From Theodoxus fluviatilis (Eukaryota; Mollusca; Gastropoda; Cycloneritida; Neritidae): a stretch of DNA of 17,500 nucleotides. The notes beneath the pieces are model-generated. The model was not told the origin of the DNA and ran no database searches. It worked only from the letters and a program-made list of their open reading frames with translations. Positions 10,798-17,500 of the stretch are shown piece after piece. The DNA lies in NCBI GenBank assembly GCA_034096865.1, contig JAWQFJ010012349.1, forward strand, positions 1 to 17,500, in the 5' to 3' direction. Numbering within the stretch: the stretch's first letter is position 1; each line of letters begins with the position of its first letter. The position numbers and the translations under genes were made by a program.

Positions 10798-10885
10798 GGA
10801 GGTGTAGATGGTCCAGTATGCTAAGGCGTTGGGCTTTGTAGCGAGGCGCTGTGCCGTGGTTCAATCCCAGGGGCGGGAGAGATGG
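10798..10885 (+). mobile_element. tRNA-like segment, probable SINE head or tRNA pseudogene
   Basis: The segment carries internal Pol III promoter-like boxes. The A-box candidate is TGGTCCAGTATGC at 10809-10821, and the B box GGTTCAATCCC at 10858-10868 fits the GGTTCRANNCC consensus. The start-to-start spacing of 49 bp fits a tRNA with a longer variable arm. CTAAGGCGTTGGGCTT between the boxes recalls the D-arm and anticodon-arm region of leucine or serine tRNAs. The putative acceptor side GGTGTAG does not pair convincingly with the sequence after the B box, so a functional tRNA is unlikely. I could not define the 3' end or a target-site duplication. A tRNA-derived SINE remnant is the favoured reading. 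Confidence 0.5.
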
Positions 10886-11069
10886 GGGGGGGGAAAAGTT
10901 AAATCATGTTGATCAAAGAAATATTGCTGCTACTCTGTCTTGTTACTTTGTCTGGTGTGAATGATTAGGTGAACATCGATTGATGCACCTGTTGGTTAAA
11001 CGTCTAGACGTGCCAACAAGAATGAAAGTTGTGGTGTCCGTGGGATCTTCCTAGTATCCATGGTGTATA
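10886..11069. other. Unique sequence with a short inverted repeat
   Basis: The segment contains the perfect 12-bp palindrome ACGTCTAGACGT at 11000-11011, flanked by GTTGG at 10991 and CCAAC at 11013, giving a nested dyad of 27 bp. No gene is visible. Confidence 0.6.
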
Positions 11070-11093
11070 TTGTGTGTGTCTGTGTTTCTCTCT

Positions 11094-11137
<44 letters not shown>

Positions 11138-11216
11138 TGTATGTGTGTATGCATGCGTATGTCTCTTTGTATTTATATGTGCGTACAGGTGAGTGAGAGT
11201 GTATGTGTGTGTGTGT
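11070..11216. repeat. (TG)n-rich microsatellite
   Basis: TG runs with CTCTCT, TATG and GTATG interruptions. A (GTTTT)-type T-rich stretch follows at 11213-11233, just outside the left inverted repeat of the next element. Confidence 0.93.
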
Positions 11217-11254
11217 TTTTTGTTTTGTTTTGCGTGTGTATTTATAATGCATGT

Positions 11255-11878
11255 ATATGTGACCAGCCACGACAAAACCAGTGCTAAGTCGACTTTTGAA
11301 CAAAATAGGGTTTTAATAATTTTGAATTCTGCATTCATTTCTGTTTGTTTTGATATAAGAATGAACAGTGTGAGTTAATTAGAATAGGAGTTACAGGCAT
11401 TTCAAGTTGGGTACTGAAGCAGCGGTCATTTTGAAAAAACGGACTCAGAAGATTTACCTTCTTCAGACATTAAACACCTTAGCAACGGTATTTCAAACTC
11501 CGTTTCCAAAAACGGCTGACCTTATTTTTATTCGACATCCACAGAGCAGAAACGCCGAGAGAGCGGCCTTTCTAACGGTATATAACATGAAGGGGTTCTG
11601 CAAGGGTTTTGGGGTGTTTATTGCGGCGAAAATGAGACAATTAACGCTAATTACAGGGAGCTTTTGAAACAATACATAACACAAAAGTCTTTATTTTACC
11701 ATCAAAATATAATTCTTCAAAATGTTTCCTTTGCTAGCATGATAGTTTCAACCATGTAGAATCTATTTTTATGAAAAAGTGAAAATCACCCAGATTGACC
11801 CTCCCTGCCTTTTTTCAGTCGTAGCGCAAAATAGTGCCGCGCGACTTAGCACTGGTTTTGTCGTGGCTGGTCACATAT
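11255..11878. mobile_element. 624-bp segment with 37-bp perfect terminal inverted repeats (candidate MITE-like element)
   Basis: The left end at 11255-11291 is the exact reverse complement of the right end at 11842-11878. Its shared core includes GTGACCAGCCACGAC and ACCAGTGCTAAGTCG. If the element proper begins at GTGACC (11259) and ends at GGTCAC (11874), both sides are flanked by ATAT, a possible target-site duplication, though ATAT is palindromic and low in information. The interior is AT-richer than its surroundings. It holds short dyads such as CCGTTT facing AAACGG and a twice-used AACGGTAT, and it lacks any supportable transposase frame; an 86-codon frame starts at TTG. Microsatellites sit close to both outer ends, TG-rich on the left and (CT)n on the right. 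A non-autonomous DNA transposon fits. Two oppositely oriented copies of another microsatellite-tailed repeat is the alternative. Confidence 0.6.
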
Positions 11879-11883
11879 GTGTG

Positions 11884-11886
<3 letters not shown>

Positions 11887-11954
<68 letters not shown>
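11887..11954. repeat. (CT)n microsatellite, 34 copies
   Basis: A pure dinucleotide run that starts eight bases outside the right inverted repeat of the preceding element. Confidence 0.98.
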
Positions 11955-11956
<2 letters not shown>

Positions 11957-12029
11957 GTGTTTCTCTGCCTATCATGTTGACTCTTTATTGTGCACTGTTT
12001 CCAGTCTTTCTCTCTCATGCATCCGCACT

Positions 12030-12258
12030 CTGTCGGTCTGTGTCTGTCTGTCTGCCTGTGTGTGTTCGTGTGTGTGTTTGTCTGTCCGTCCGTCCGTCCG
12101 TCCGTCTGTATGTATGTTCGTCTGTCTGTCTATGTCTGGTCTGTGTGTATGTCTGTCTTTACTTGTTTATCTGTAGTTCTGTCTCGTGTCTGTCTCTGTC
12201 AGTGTTCTCTGTTAGTGTGTGTCTGTGTGTCTGCCTCTCTGTCTGTCTGACTGTCTGT
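12030..12258. repeat. Degenerate CTGT/TCCG microsatellite
   Basis: Interrupted TGTC, GTGT and (TCCG)n units, for example five tandem CCGT steps around 12085-12105. The 75 bp before it (11955-12029) is short unique sequence. Confidence 0.85.
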
Positions 12259-12692
<434 letters not shown>

Positions 12693-12784
12693 GGATCGAT
12701 CGGATCAGCGCTAATTGCGAACAGAGCTAGGGCTGGGATGAGAGAAGCTTGGCAACATGTGACATTTGCTTGGCGTGCCCTGCA

Positions 12785-12840
12785 CTCCCCACCCCCGACC
12801 CCCACCCCCGACCCCCACCTCCACCCCCACCTCCACCTCC
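12785..12840. repeat. C-rich tandem stretch
   Basis: Short tandem units of CCCCCGAC, CCCCCAC and CTCCAC type. The minus strand carries repeated runs of four or five G and could form a G-quadruplex. Confidence 0.8.
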
Positions 12841-12853
12841 TTTAGCCCCTTTT

Positions 12854-13230
12854 TCAAAATGCACGTCGTTCACTACCGTGTCGTCAAAATTCCCCATCAG
12901 GTTTAGTTTCCTCTCTCAAGGTGTCGGCCTCTTCTTTACGCTCTTATCCTCAAAATGCCCACTTCTTCCCTTTCTTGCCCTCGAAATGCTCCCATCTGAT
13001 CTCTGTTATTCTCAAGATGCCCCTTCCTTTACTTCTGTGTCATGAACATGCCCATCACCACTACCATTTTTGTCAAATTGCCCCTCCTTTACTCTTTCTC
13101 CAAATGCCCTTCCTTTTTCCTTCCCTTTGTAGAAATGACATTCTCCGTTTCGCATGCCACCCTCTGTTTCTGCCCTCTCCAAAACATGGTACCCTGTATA
13201 ATCGTTCCCCGCCTTTGCAATGATATGTCT
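12854..13230. repeat. Highly diverged 30-31-bp tandem repeat
   Basis: A TCAAAATGCCC-like motif followed by a T/C-rich stretch recurs near 12854, 12884, 12916, 12950, 12981, 13012, 13043, 13073, 13100 and 13130, mostly 28-34 bp apart. Weaker echoes lie near 13149, 13178 and 13215. Conservation is mostly in the AAATGCCC core, so copies share perhaps half of their bases. This is an old, decayed minisatellite. The overlapping open frames are explained by the repeat. Confidence 0.7.
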
Positions 13231-13454
13231 CTATCACACACTCTTTACATCGCCCTCTCTCATCGCTCCCTCTCACCGCTCCCTCTCCACTCTGGCCCCC
13301 TTTCTCATCTCCGTCCCTCTTTCTCATCTGTCACCCTTTCTCATCATACTGCTGTTGCTTCGTTAGCACTTTGCCCGCTTTCACTAACACCTTTCCCCCT
13401 ACCCCACTTTCTCTTTTCCTTTCCACGGTTCCTCCTCCTTCCCCTCCCCTCCAG
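13231..13454. repeat. Pyrimidine-rich degenerate repeats
   Basis: CTTTCTCATC and CGCTCCCTCTC pieces recur at irregular spacing, for example TTCTCATC near 13303, 13321 and 13338. The segment ends in the pyrimidine run directly before the candidate exon. Confidence 0.55.
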
Positions 13455-13542
13455 GATCTGTACCACCCCACGGCCTACGTACCGCCCCATGGCCTGCGTG
13501 TCGCAATTTGCAAGCTGGGGCTGTCTAACAGCAGCCAGAGAA
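13455..13542 (+). CDS. Candidate internal exon, unidentified protein
   Basis: What is seen: a strong pyrimidine tract ending CTCCCCTCCAG precedes 13455, and GTAATC follows 13542, giving an 88-bp exon bounded by AG and GT. In the frame starting at 13455 the codons end in G or C in about 21 of 29 cases and encode a varied, non-repetitive peptide that includes TAYVPPHGL and CKLGLSNSS. This is unlike the low-complexity frames elsewhere in the window. A second frame, offset by one base, is also open; a third has a stop. I do not recognise a family or domain. No partner exon was identified in the window and the donor is a moderate match. It could equally be a stretch of unique non-coding DNA beside a chance pyrimidine tract. 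Confidence 0.2.
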
Positions 13543-13813
13543 GTAATCTTGGGGTTGGGTCCTCACCTCTAACCCTCACCCCCAGCCCTTCACAGTCTGG
13601 TCCAGTCTCTCATCCCTCACCCCACTCGAGTCTTAACCCCCACCTCCACTCCAGTCTCGCCCCCTTCCTCAGTCTACCCGAATCAGGGCTGCCTCCCTGC
13701 CCGGCCTGACCCACTTCCCCGCCAAGCATATGATATTGCCATCATGGGCATTGATTGCGCCAGCTCCCTGCCTCCCCGCCTTTTTCTATCGATCCAAGCC
13801 AGTCTGGCCCTGG
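13543..13813. other. C-rich unique sequence
   Basis: The segment contains repeated CCAGTCTC, CTCACCCC and CCACCTCCACTCC pieces at 13580-13690, probably a short decayed tandem. No gene is supportable. Confidence 0.5.
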
Positions 13814-13946
13814 AGGGGGTGGGGGGTCAGGAGAGGGGTTGAGGGGTCAGGGGTAGGGTCAGGGGAGACGGACCGTTGGCTGCGGGGCAGGGGTTATCCA
13901 GCACGCCATGCAGAGGGGGTGGGGGGTAGGGGCGGGGGTTAGGGGG
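13814..13946 (+). other. G-quadruplex-prone cluster on the plus strand
   Basis: Two blocks of closely spaced G runs lie at 13814-13866 (including GGGGGTGGGGGGTCAGG) and 13915-13946 (runs of five, six, four, five and five G separated by one to three bases). The second block fits the usual G3+N1-7 quadruplex pattern well. Confidence 0.75.
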
Positions 13947-14264
13947 CAGAGCGGAGACGCGCGTGGGGAAGATTGGGGTTGAATATTAGAGGAGGGGGAA
14001 GAGGCGGAAAGGTTTTTGACAAGGCGGCCTCCAGTCTCGGGGAGAACATTTTCCTGGCCAGACACAACTGCGGAAGAAGAGTAGGGAGGGGGGAGGGGGA
14101 TGGAAAGCGCTGCCCACACAGGGGAAGAGGAATGGGATTTGGTATTAAAAAAAGATGTGTGGTCGTGTTGGCGTCTTGGGGAGTGGCGGAGTGTGGCCTA
14201 GAGGGTGGAGTGTGTGTGCGTGCCAGCGCACGCGCGTGTGTATATGTGTTAGGGGGCTGGTCGC
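13947..14264. other. Purine-rich unique sequence, no gene seen
   Basis: The segment is G-rich on the plus strand, with a GGGAGGGGGGAGGGGG stretch near 14084-14100 and a short CGCACGCGCGTGTGTATATG alternating tract at 14227-14246. No recognisable protein or RNA. Confidence 0.5.
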
Positions 14265-14287
14265 GGGGGGGGGGGGGGGGGGGGGGG
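14265..14287 (+). repeat. Poly-G run of 23
   Basis: An uninterrupted run of 23 G. The exact length may be uncertain because such runs are error-prone in sequencing. Confidence 0.9.
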
Positions 14288-14616
14288 CTATCAAGGGTGA
14301 GATATGCTATCTTGAGGAAGTGTTGCAGGGGAAACGAGTCTTTTCAGGATGTGAGATGGCATTGTGGAGGAATGGTTTGGAGGCCTTAAAGTATTCTAAG
14401 TCTTCCCGCTAGAGAGAGGGTGGGAGAGGAGTTTGAGGGAGGCTGCCTACATTTCCTGCACGGAATGACGTGTCCTTTAGGAGCTCTGGCGACGCCGTGG
14501 TTGCTTCACTGGAAAGCTGCTGAACGTGCGCTATTGCTCAGCATTCCAACATTTGTTTACAAGGAACAGAAGTAGAGAAGCTGCGTGTGCAGGTTTGCTT
14601 CTAATGGTAGAACGGC
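14288..14616. other. Unique sequence, nothing recognised
   Basis: This is 329 bp of mixed composition before the GTCAC array. No convincing exon, RNA gene or repeat is visible. Confidence 0.5.
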
Positions 14617-14717
14617 ACTGTAGGTCGAGTTAGAGTCAAACTGTGACTGTACCTCCAGTGGGAGTCGCACGATATGGCTGTAGCTGCACGTCATCCAGTA
14701 GGGGTCAGTGACTGTAG

Positions 14718-15355
14718 CCACCACTCGGCTGGTTCCTTGACGAGGTGTGGTGGCTTGAGTACCTCCATGACCCGGAGAGCCAGGCCAGGGGGAGTGTCAA
14801 AACGTCCACCTCTTTTGGTAGCGTTTCGCATACTGGACGGGTCAAAGGGTAGAGGTCAGACAAATATCAGCCAACTCTCCTCGAGTATAAGGGGCATGAG
14901 AAGGATCACTCAGACAGAAAAACCATGGGCAGACTTGGGCTCATCAGCCATGGCAGGCAGCCAGTCTAGGGGAGGGACCCCTATACACGTTCTATGGATG
15001 AAGACGGAGATGCATGACCCCTGTGGTGCCGCCAAACCTCTGCATCACGCAATACGCATCATGATGAATTGCGCGCGGTCAACTTCACGATGTGGTGCTC
15101 GTCCTCTGGAGTTCCGCTGGGGAGGAAGAGTGCCGGGCCTACAGCCTCGAATGAGCCCACCCTCAGCTACCGGAGGTCACCTCGCGTCTACTTGTCCTAC
15201 CAGGAGAAGAGGAGTGTGGCCAGACCCGACACCAGTGAGGAGCAAGCTCTATAATGGCAACCTGGAGGAGCTGCGGAGAACAGCTGCATTTGTGCGGGCG
15301 ACTGGCGCAATCATCTAGCGATCGACAAGAAGAAGAAGAAGAAGAAGAAGAAGAA
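14718..15355 (+). mobile_element. 638-bp retroposon with (AAG)n tail and 9-bp target-site duplication
   Basis: Array sequence is interrupted at 14717 and resumes at 15356. TGACTGTAG occurs directly at both junctions (14709-14717 and 15356-15364), and removing the insert plus one duplicate restores a continuous array unit. The insert ends in about nine AAG units (15327-15353), a simple-repeat 3' tail of the kind left by LINE-driven retroposition, so the element lies on the plus strand. Just before the tail lie TCATCTAGCGATCG and a GC-rich stretch with an open frame stopping at 15318. That frame begins at 14674 in the array, outside the element, and shows no reverse transcriptase motif I can recognise. 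It may be a 5'-truncated LINE 3' end or a long SINE. Because the array itself contains TGACTGTA repeatedly, the duplication needs an empty-site allele for proof. Confidence 0.65.
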
Positions 15356-15810
15356 TGACTGTAGGTCGAGTTGGAGTCACATTGTGACTGTACCTCGAGT
15401 TAGAGTCACACTATGTATGACTGTACGTCTAGTAGGAGTCACTATGACTGCGTCGAGTAGGAGTCACACTATGACTGTACGTAGTTCAGTAGGAGTCACA
15501 CTGCGACTGCGTCGAGTAGGAGTCACATTGTGACAGTACGTCGAGTAGGTCACATTGTGACAGTACGTCGAGTAGGTCACATTGTCACTGTACGTCGAGT
15601 AGGAGTAATATGACTATACGTAGTCTAGTAGGAGTCACATTGCGACTGTACGTCGAGTAGGAGTGATATGACTATACGTCGTCCAGTTGGAGTCACTATG
15701 ACTACGTCGAGTATGAGTCTCACTGTGACTGTACGTCGAGTAGGTCACACTGTGACTGTACGTCGAGTAGGTCACACTGTGACTGCACGTCGAGTGGGAG
15801 TCACACTATG

Positions 15811-16001
15811 TCTCCCCCTGTGAATTGGGGGTAAGAATTGACCCACCGGGTCTCTCTACGTGATTCGTAAGAGGCGAAGAACTAGGGACACCGTGACTTG
15901 ATTAGCGTTTACTCCAAACTGTTCTAAAGATGTTCGTGCCTAAATGGCCTTACATTGCCTACAAAGGCTGGTAGGCCGTAAAACACCATCCTTCCATCCA
16001 C
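15811..16001 (+). mobile_element. 191-bp retroposon with CATCC-type tail and 9-bp target-site duplication
   Basis: The array breaks at 15810 and resumes at 16002. CACACTATG flanks the insert on both sides (15802-15810 and 16002-16010). The insert begins with a small stem, CCCCC facing GGGGG at 15814-15832, and contains GTGATTCGTAAGAGGCGA at 15860-15877. It ends GGCCGTAAAACACCATCC followed by TTCCATCCAC. From memory, unchecked, GTAAGAGGCGA and GCCGTAAAACACCA occur in 3' regions of invertebrate SINE/LINE families with short-repeat tails. Its size and lack of an ORF fit a SINE or a heavily 5'-truncated LINE. Confidence 0.65.
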
Positions 16002-16372
16002 CACACTATGGCTAAACGTCGTTCAATATGAGTCACACTGTGACTGTACGTTGAGTATTAGTCAAACAGAGACCGTACCTCGTCCAACAGAAGTCACACC
16101 GTGACAACGTCATCCAGTAGGAGTCTCAATTTGTACGAGTAGGAATGTACGTCGTCGAGTGAAAGTCACACTGTTTACTGTACGTCGAGTAGGAGTCACA
16201 CTCTGACAATACGTCGAGGAGTCACACTATGTGTGTATGTTCAGGTGGAGTCACACTATGGGTGTATGTTCAGGTGGAGTCACACTATGGGTGTATGTTC
16301 AGGTGGAGTCACACTATGTGTCGAGTGGGAGTCACAATGTGGCTGTACGTCGAGTAGGAGTCACGCTATGAC

Positions 16373-16474
16373 GGGAGGATAGCACCGTCGGAGGAAGAAG
16401 TAGGGATGAATGAAGGCCTAGATTTGGAAGAATGCGTGGTCAGTGAAGGAAATATGGGATAATAGACTAAGGTT
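16373..16474. other. Short unique sequence between the GTCAC array and the LINE
   Basis: Purine-rich and non-repetitive. No feature recognised. Confidence 0.5.
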
Positions 16475-16493
16475 TTGATTGATTGATTGATTC

Positions 16494-16499
16494 TTTATT
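16494..16499 (-). promoter_or_regulatory. AATAAA polyadenylation signal of the LINE
   Basis: The hexamer lies two bases before the (ATCA)n tail on the minus strand, the expected position for a retrotransposon transcript end. Confidence 0.6.
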
Positions 16500-16742
16500 T
16501 ATCAAGGATGAAATTTTTGGCATTTCTGCCTATCTTACAAATTGTCCTTGCTCATAAAGAAAAGAAAACATGGATAGATAAGAAAAAATACACAGTAGCT
16601 AATCTATGTACAACAGTTGGGAAGATGAAGAATATGATCAACAATGACAAAGATTTTAGTAGATGCCTTTGACAACTGTCAGCTCAGTGAGTCTTCAAGT
16701 TCAAGTAAATACGTGTCATATGTACATGCGACAACAGTGAGA

Positions 16743-16841
16743 TCATCTGAATAGATAATCACGTATGGATGCTTTAAAATACTTCATGGAAGTATTGTTC
16801 CTCAGGTGCAATGGGAGTGTATTCCATATCGTAACATCATA
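16743..16841 (-). pseudogene. C-terminal remnant of a LINE reverse-transcriptase ORF
   Basis: The last 32 residues and stop codon of a reading frame survive, including IWNTLPLHLRN followed by MKYFKASIRDYLF. The arrangement W-N-x-L-P-x-x-[IL]-R-[NS], a short Ser/Thr-containing linker, then a phenylalanine-containing basic helix (x-F-K...L-F), is the familiar extreme C-terminus of many non-LTR retrotransposon ORF2 proteins, after the reverse-transcriptase and thumb regions. Endonuclease and catalytic reverse-transcriptase domains are absent, so the remnant is inactive. The frame is lost at 16842, where (CA)n begins. The clade cannot be decided from this fragment. Confidence 0.7.
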
Positions 16842-16843
16842 AC

Positions 16844-16895
<52 letters not shown>
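16842..16895. repeat. (CA)n microsatellite
   Basis: CA runs interrupted twice by CAAACA. It abuts the truncated 5' side of the minus-strand LINE. Confidence 0.97.
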
Positions 16896-16896
<1 letters not shown>

Positions 16897-16950
16897 GAGA
16901 CACCTGAGTATGTAAGGCAGGAAAGAAAGAATCGTCAGGGACGGAAAGAG

Positions 16951-17500
16951 GATCGGGGATTGAGGGAGGAATACAGGACCAGGAGTGGAGACCTTGAGAG
17001 ATCGGGGATTGAGGGAGGAATACAGGACCAGGAGTGGAGACCTTGAGAGGATCGGGGATTGAGGGAGGAATACAGGACCAGGAGTGGAGACCTTGAGAGG
17101 ATCGGGGATTGAGGGAGGAATACAGGACCAGGAGTGGAGACCTTGAGAGGATCGGGGATTGAGGGAGGAATACAGGACCAGGAGTGGAGACCTTGAGAGG
17201 ATCGGGGATTGAGGGAGGAATACAGGACCAGGAGTGGAGACCTTGAGAGGATCGGGGATTGAGGGAGGAATGCAGGACCAGGAGTGGAGACCTTGAGAGG
17301 ATCGGGGATTGAGGGAGGAATACAGGACCAGGAGTGGAGACCTTGAGAGGATCGGGGATTGAGGGAGGAATACAGGACCAGGAGTGGAGACCTTGAGAGG
17401 ATCGGGATTGAGGGAGGAATACAGGACCAGGAGTGGAGACCTTGAGAGGATCGGGGATTGAGGGAGGAATACAGGACCAGGAGTGGAGACCTTGAGAGGA
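16951..17500. repeat. 50-bp minisatellite, 11 copies, open at the window edge
   Basis: The unit begins GATCGGGGATTGAGGGAGG and includes CAGGACCAGGAGTGGAGACC and CTTGAGAG. Copies are nearly identical. The first is 49 bp (one G missing at its end), the unit at 17400 lacks one G in GGGG, and one copy has TGCAGG for TACAGG near 17271. The near-identity implies recent expansion or continuing homogenisation. TGA in the unit blocks long plus-strand frames. Confidence 0.97.

Larger units (their letters stand above)
14617..16372. repeat. Diverged 27-31-bp GTCAC/TACGTCGAG array, split by two insertions
   Basis: Three segments (14617-14717, 15356-15810 and 16002-16372) share a unit made of GACTGTACGTCGAG, then TAGGAGTCACA, then CTGT or CTATG. 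Unit length varies by small indels. Many units contain the palindrome GTCACANTGTGAC, for example at 15376-15388, 15522-15534, 15549-15561, 15744-15756 and 15771-15783. A 29-bp sub-variant with GGTGTATGTTCAGGTGG is amplified about three times at 16221-16316. The gaps between the segments are the retroposons at 14718-15355 and 15811-16001. Confidence 0.85.
16475..16841 (-). mobile_element. 5'-truncated LINE (non-LTR retrotransposon) 3' end, minus strand
   Basis: Read on the minus strand, the element runs from the end of an ORF (16841 down to the TGA at 16743-16745), through a roughly 240-bp 3' untranslated region, to AATAAA (16494-16499) and a tail of four ATCA units (16475-16492). That order is typical of the 3' end of a non-LTR retrotransposon. 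The upstream side stops at a (CA)n tract, so the rest of the element is absent. I could not identify a target-site duplication. An open plus frame at 16487-16672 is the reverse of this element and is not a gene. Confidence 0.75.

Noticed and set aside
10798..10885. Functional tRNA gene
   Set aside because: The acceptor-stem strands do not pair convincingly and the anticodon arm is poor. A SINE head or pseudogene fits better.
11407..11667. 86-codon frame as a transposase inside the inverted-repeat element
   Set aside because: It starts at TTG, is short, and shows no catalytic motif or helix-turn-helix pattern.
14674..15318. 214-codon plus frame as a host gene
   Set aside because: It starts in tandem-repeat sequence and continues into a retroposon insert, so the start is outside the element and the frame is a chance fusion. 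No domain recognised.

Overview
The window looks like non-coding, repeat-dominated DNA from a eukaryote. It carries long minisatellite arrays, compound (TGTC)n, (TG)n and (CT)n microsatellites, retroposon insertions with target-site duplications, a truncated LINE with a polyadenylation signal, and a tRNA-like Pol III promoter. There are no bacterial-style operons or ribosome binding sites. The mix of TGTC-rich microsatellites with retroposons whose tails are built from short repeats would fit a marine invertebrate, perhaps a mollusc, but that is a guess. I found no complete protein-coding gene and no convincing new biological system. The content of interest is repeat architecture and transposon archaeology.

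Layout: 1-3393 is a pyrimidine-rich 27-bp minisatellite of about 125 copies. 3394-4059 is a short spacer with a CTGT microsatellite. 4060-5380 is a 60-bp purine-rich satellite of about 22 copies. This grades through a degenerate zone into 5566-8350, a 21/19-bp purine-rich minisatellite of more than 130 units with higher-order structure. 8351-9171 is unique DNA interrupted by a long (TGTC)n tract. 9172-9837 is exactly nine copies of a 74-bp repeat. 9838-11254 is unique DNA with microsatellites and a tRNA-like (SINE-type) segment near 10800. 11255-11878 is a 624-bp segment bounded by 37-bp perfect inverted repeats, a candidate non-autonomous transposon. 11887-12689 is mostly CT microsatellite. 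12785-13230 holds a C-rich block followed by a heavily eroded 30-bp tandem repeat. 13231-14616 is mostly unique DNA with one weak candidate exon, G-quadruplex-prone tracts and a 23-nt G run. 14617-16372 is a diverged 27-31-bp array built on a GTCAC-type palindrome and interrupted by two retroposon insertions, each flanked by a 9-bp duplication. 16475-16841 is the 3' end of a LINE on the minus strand. 16842-17500 is a (CA)n tract followed by a 50-bp minisatellite that runs off the window.

The long open frames in the satellites arise because the strands are nearly pure purine or pyrimidine and so rarely contain stop codons. In the 27-bp array five of six frames are open, and in the 60-bp array all three minus frames are open. 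They should not be annotated as proteins. The only protein-like remnants I would defend are the 32-residue LINE ORF C-terminus at 16743-16841 (minus) and, with low confidence, an exon-like segment at 13455-13542 (plus).
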